13,055 bases of DNA from an uncultured Pseudomonadota bacterium (GTDB lineage Bacteria; Pseudomonadota; Gammaproteobacteria; Steroidobacterales; Steroidobacteraceae). The first letter of the stretch is position 1. Each line of letters opens with the position of its first letter. Under the pieces are notes generated by a model. It had not been told where the DNA came from, searched no databases, and saw nothing but the letters and a program-made list of their open reading frames with translations. The position numbers and the translations under genes are program-made. Below are positions 12,485 through 13,055 of the stretch, in pieces. The stretch covers positions 1 through 13,055 of the forward strand of contig CAITAM010000136.1 in the NCBI GenBank assembly GCA_903890265.1, written 5' to 3'.

Positions 12485-13055
12485 TTGAACGACACCACAA
12501 TCCAGCCCGTCGCCGGGATCCGACCGACGCCAAAGCCGGTCATCATCCCGCGCGCCGAACACCCGATATCGCGCGCCGACATCTCGGGCGCCGCGCTCAA
12601 GGTTCTCTACCGGCTGAAGGATGCCGGGTACCAGGCCTTCCTGGTCGGCGGCAGCGTCCGCGACCTGCTGCTTGGCATGAAGCCGAAGGACTTCGACGTC
12701 GCCACCAATGCGCGACCGGAGGACGTGCGGCGGCTGTTTCGCAACTGCCGGTTGATTGGCCGGCGGTTTCGCCTCGCGCACGTGGTCTTCGGCGACGAGA
12801 TCATCGAGGTAGCGACCTTCCGTGCGGCCGCAGCGCCCGCCGAAGTGGACGACGAGGATCATCGCGAGGACGACGACCACCGCGCGAGCGACGAGAGCGG
12901 CCGGATTCTCCGCGATAACCTGTACGGCACCATCGACGAGGACGTCTGGCGGCGGGACTTCGCCGCCAACGCGCTCTACTACAACATCGCCGACTTCTCG
13001 ATCTGGGACTACTGCGACGGCGTGGCCGACGTGAAGCGCCGCGAACTCAAGCTCA
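12485..13055 (+). CDS. pcnB: poly(A) polymerase I (PcnB), N-terminal part, runs off the window
   Basis: The first 190 residues of a PcnB-type poly(A) polymerase, which adds 3' oligo(A) tails to RNAs and so promotes their decay. Conserved blocks in order: V-I-I-P-R-A-E-H-P-I-S-R (19-30), K-V-L-Y-R-L-K-D-A-G-Y (39-49), the nucleotidyltransferase signature L-V-G-G-S-V-R-D-L-L-L-G (53-64), the catalytic acidic pair in K-D-F-D-V (Asp69, Asp71), and L-I-G-R-R-F-R-L-A-H-V (90-100), which marks poly(A) polymerases rather than CCA-adding enzymes. R-R-D-F-A-A-N-A-L-Y-Y (156-166) follows. An acidic insert (about 119-137) interrupts the domain. The frame has no ATG or GTG before the core; TTG at 12485 is the best start, with only a weak GGCGG upstream. 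It diverges from tRNA-Glu. Confidence 0.93.
   Translation, partial: MNDTTIQPVAGIRPTPKPVIIPRAEHPISRADISGAALKVLYRLKDAGYQAFLVGGSVRDLLLGMKPKDFDVATNARPEDVRRLFRNCRLIGRRFRLAHVVFGDEIIEVATFRAAAAPAEVDDEDHREDDDHRASDESGRILRDNLYGTIDEDVWRRDFAANALYYNIADFSIWDYCDGVADVKRRELKL

Overview
The window is high-GC chromosomal DNA, almost certainly from a gammaproteobacterium. The evidence is the end of an LptG-type LPS-export permease at the left edge, a PcnB-type poly(A) polymerase with a tRNA-Glu(CTC) at the right edge, and proteobacterial families between them (cytochrome c', MAPEG, GFA, Sco, OFA transporter, DUF3592, DUF3597). A lineage near Xanthomonadales, Nevskiales or Steroidobacterales would fit, but the sequence alone does not settle this. 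I saw no insertion sequence, phage gene, integrase, CRISPR array or rRNA. The window reads as core and semi-core chromosome, not a mobile island.

Left block (1-4331). The lptG tail (+) meets a run of six minus-strand genes end to end, only 4 bases apart. In transcription order (right to left) the run is: an ElyC/YdcF-type DUF218 membrane protein, a MAPEG protein, an unrecognised two-domain protein with a Pro/Ala-rich linker, a class II cytochrome c', a DUF4340 protein, and an RDD membrane protein that overlaps DUF4340 by ATGA. A terminator-like hairpin between the unrecognised gene and cytochrome c' probably splits the run.

Middle block (4388-8287). A GNAT acetyltransferase (+) is followed by a 14-bp tandem repeat that runs into the 3' end of a minus-strand pentapeptide-repeat protein. 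That gene diverges from a GFA/CENP-V zinc protein (+). Next come a tiny secreted or membrane protein whose C-terminus resembles a degenerate VPLPA/PEP-CTERM sorting tail, and a large OFA-family MFS transporter. The transporter carries an extra C-terminal helix that looks like a fused 'MFS small subunit'. A perfect 13-bp hairpin lies in the following convergent junction.

Right block (8288-13055). A DUF3597 gene (-) lies downstream of a coupled pair that reads YHYH/FN3 lipoprotein then Sco (GTGA overlap), which suggests an envelope or copper-related unit. Divergent from the lipoprotein is an 87-residue two-helix membrane protein (+), which converges on a DUF3592 protein (-). A minus-strand tRNA-Glu and plus-strand pcnB diverge from one AT-rich promoter island. 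pcnB has no in-frame ATG or GTG before its conserved core and probably starts at TTG. The 205 bases between the DUF3592 start and the tRNA hold nothing I can support.

No multi-gene system of a clearly new kind is evident. The best leads are the Sco-YHYH pair, the fused transporter subunit, the CTERM-like small protein, the pcnB start and shared promoter island, and the unrecognised 267-residue protein.
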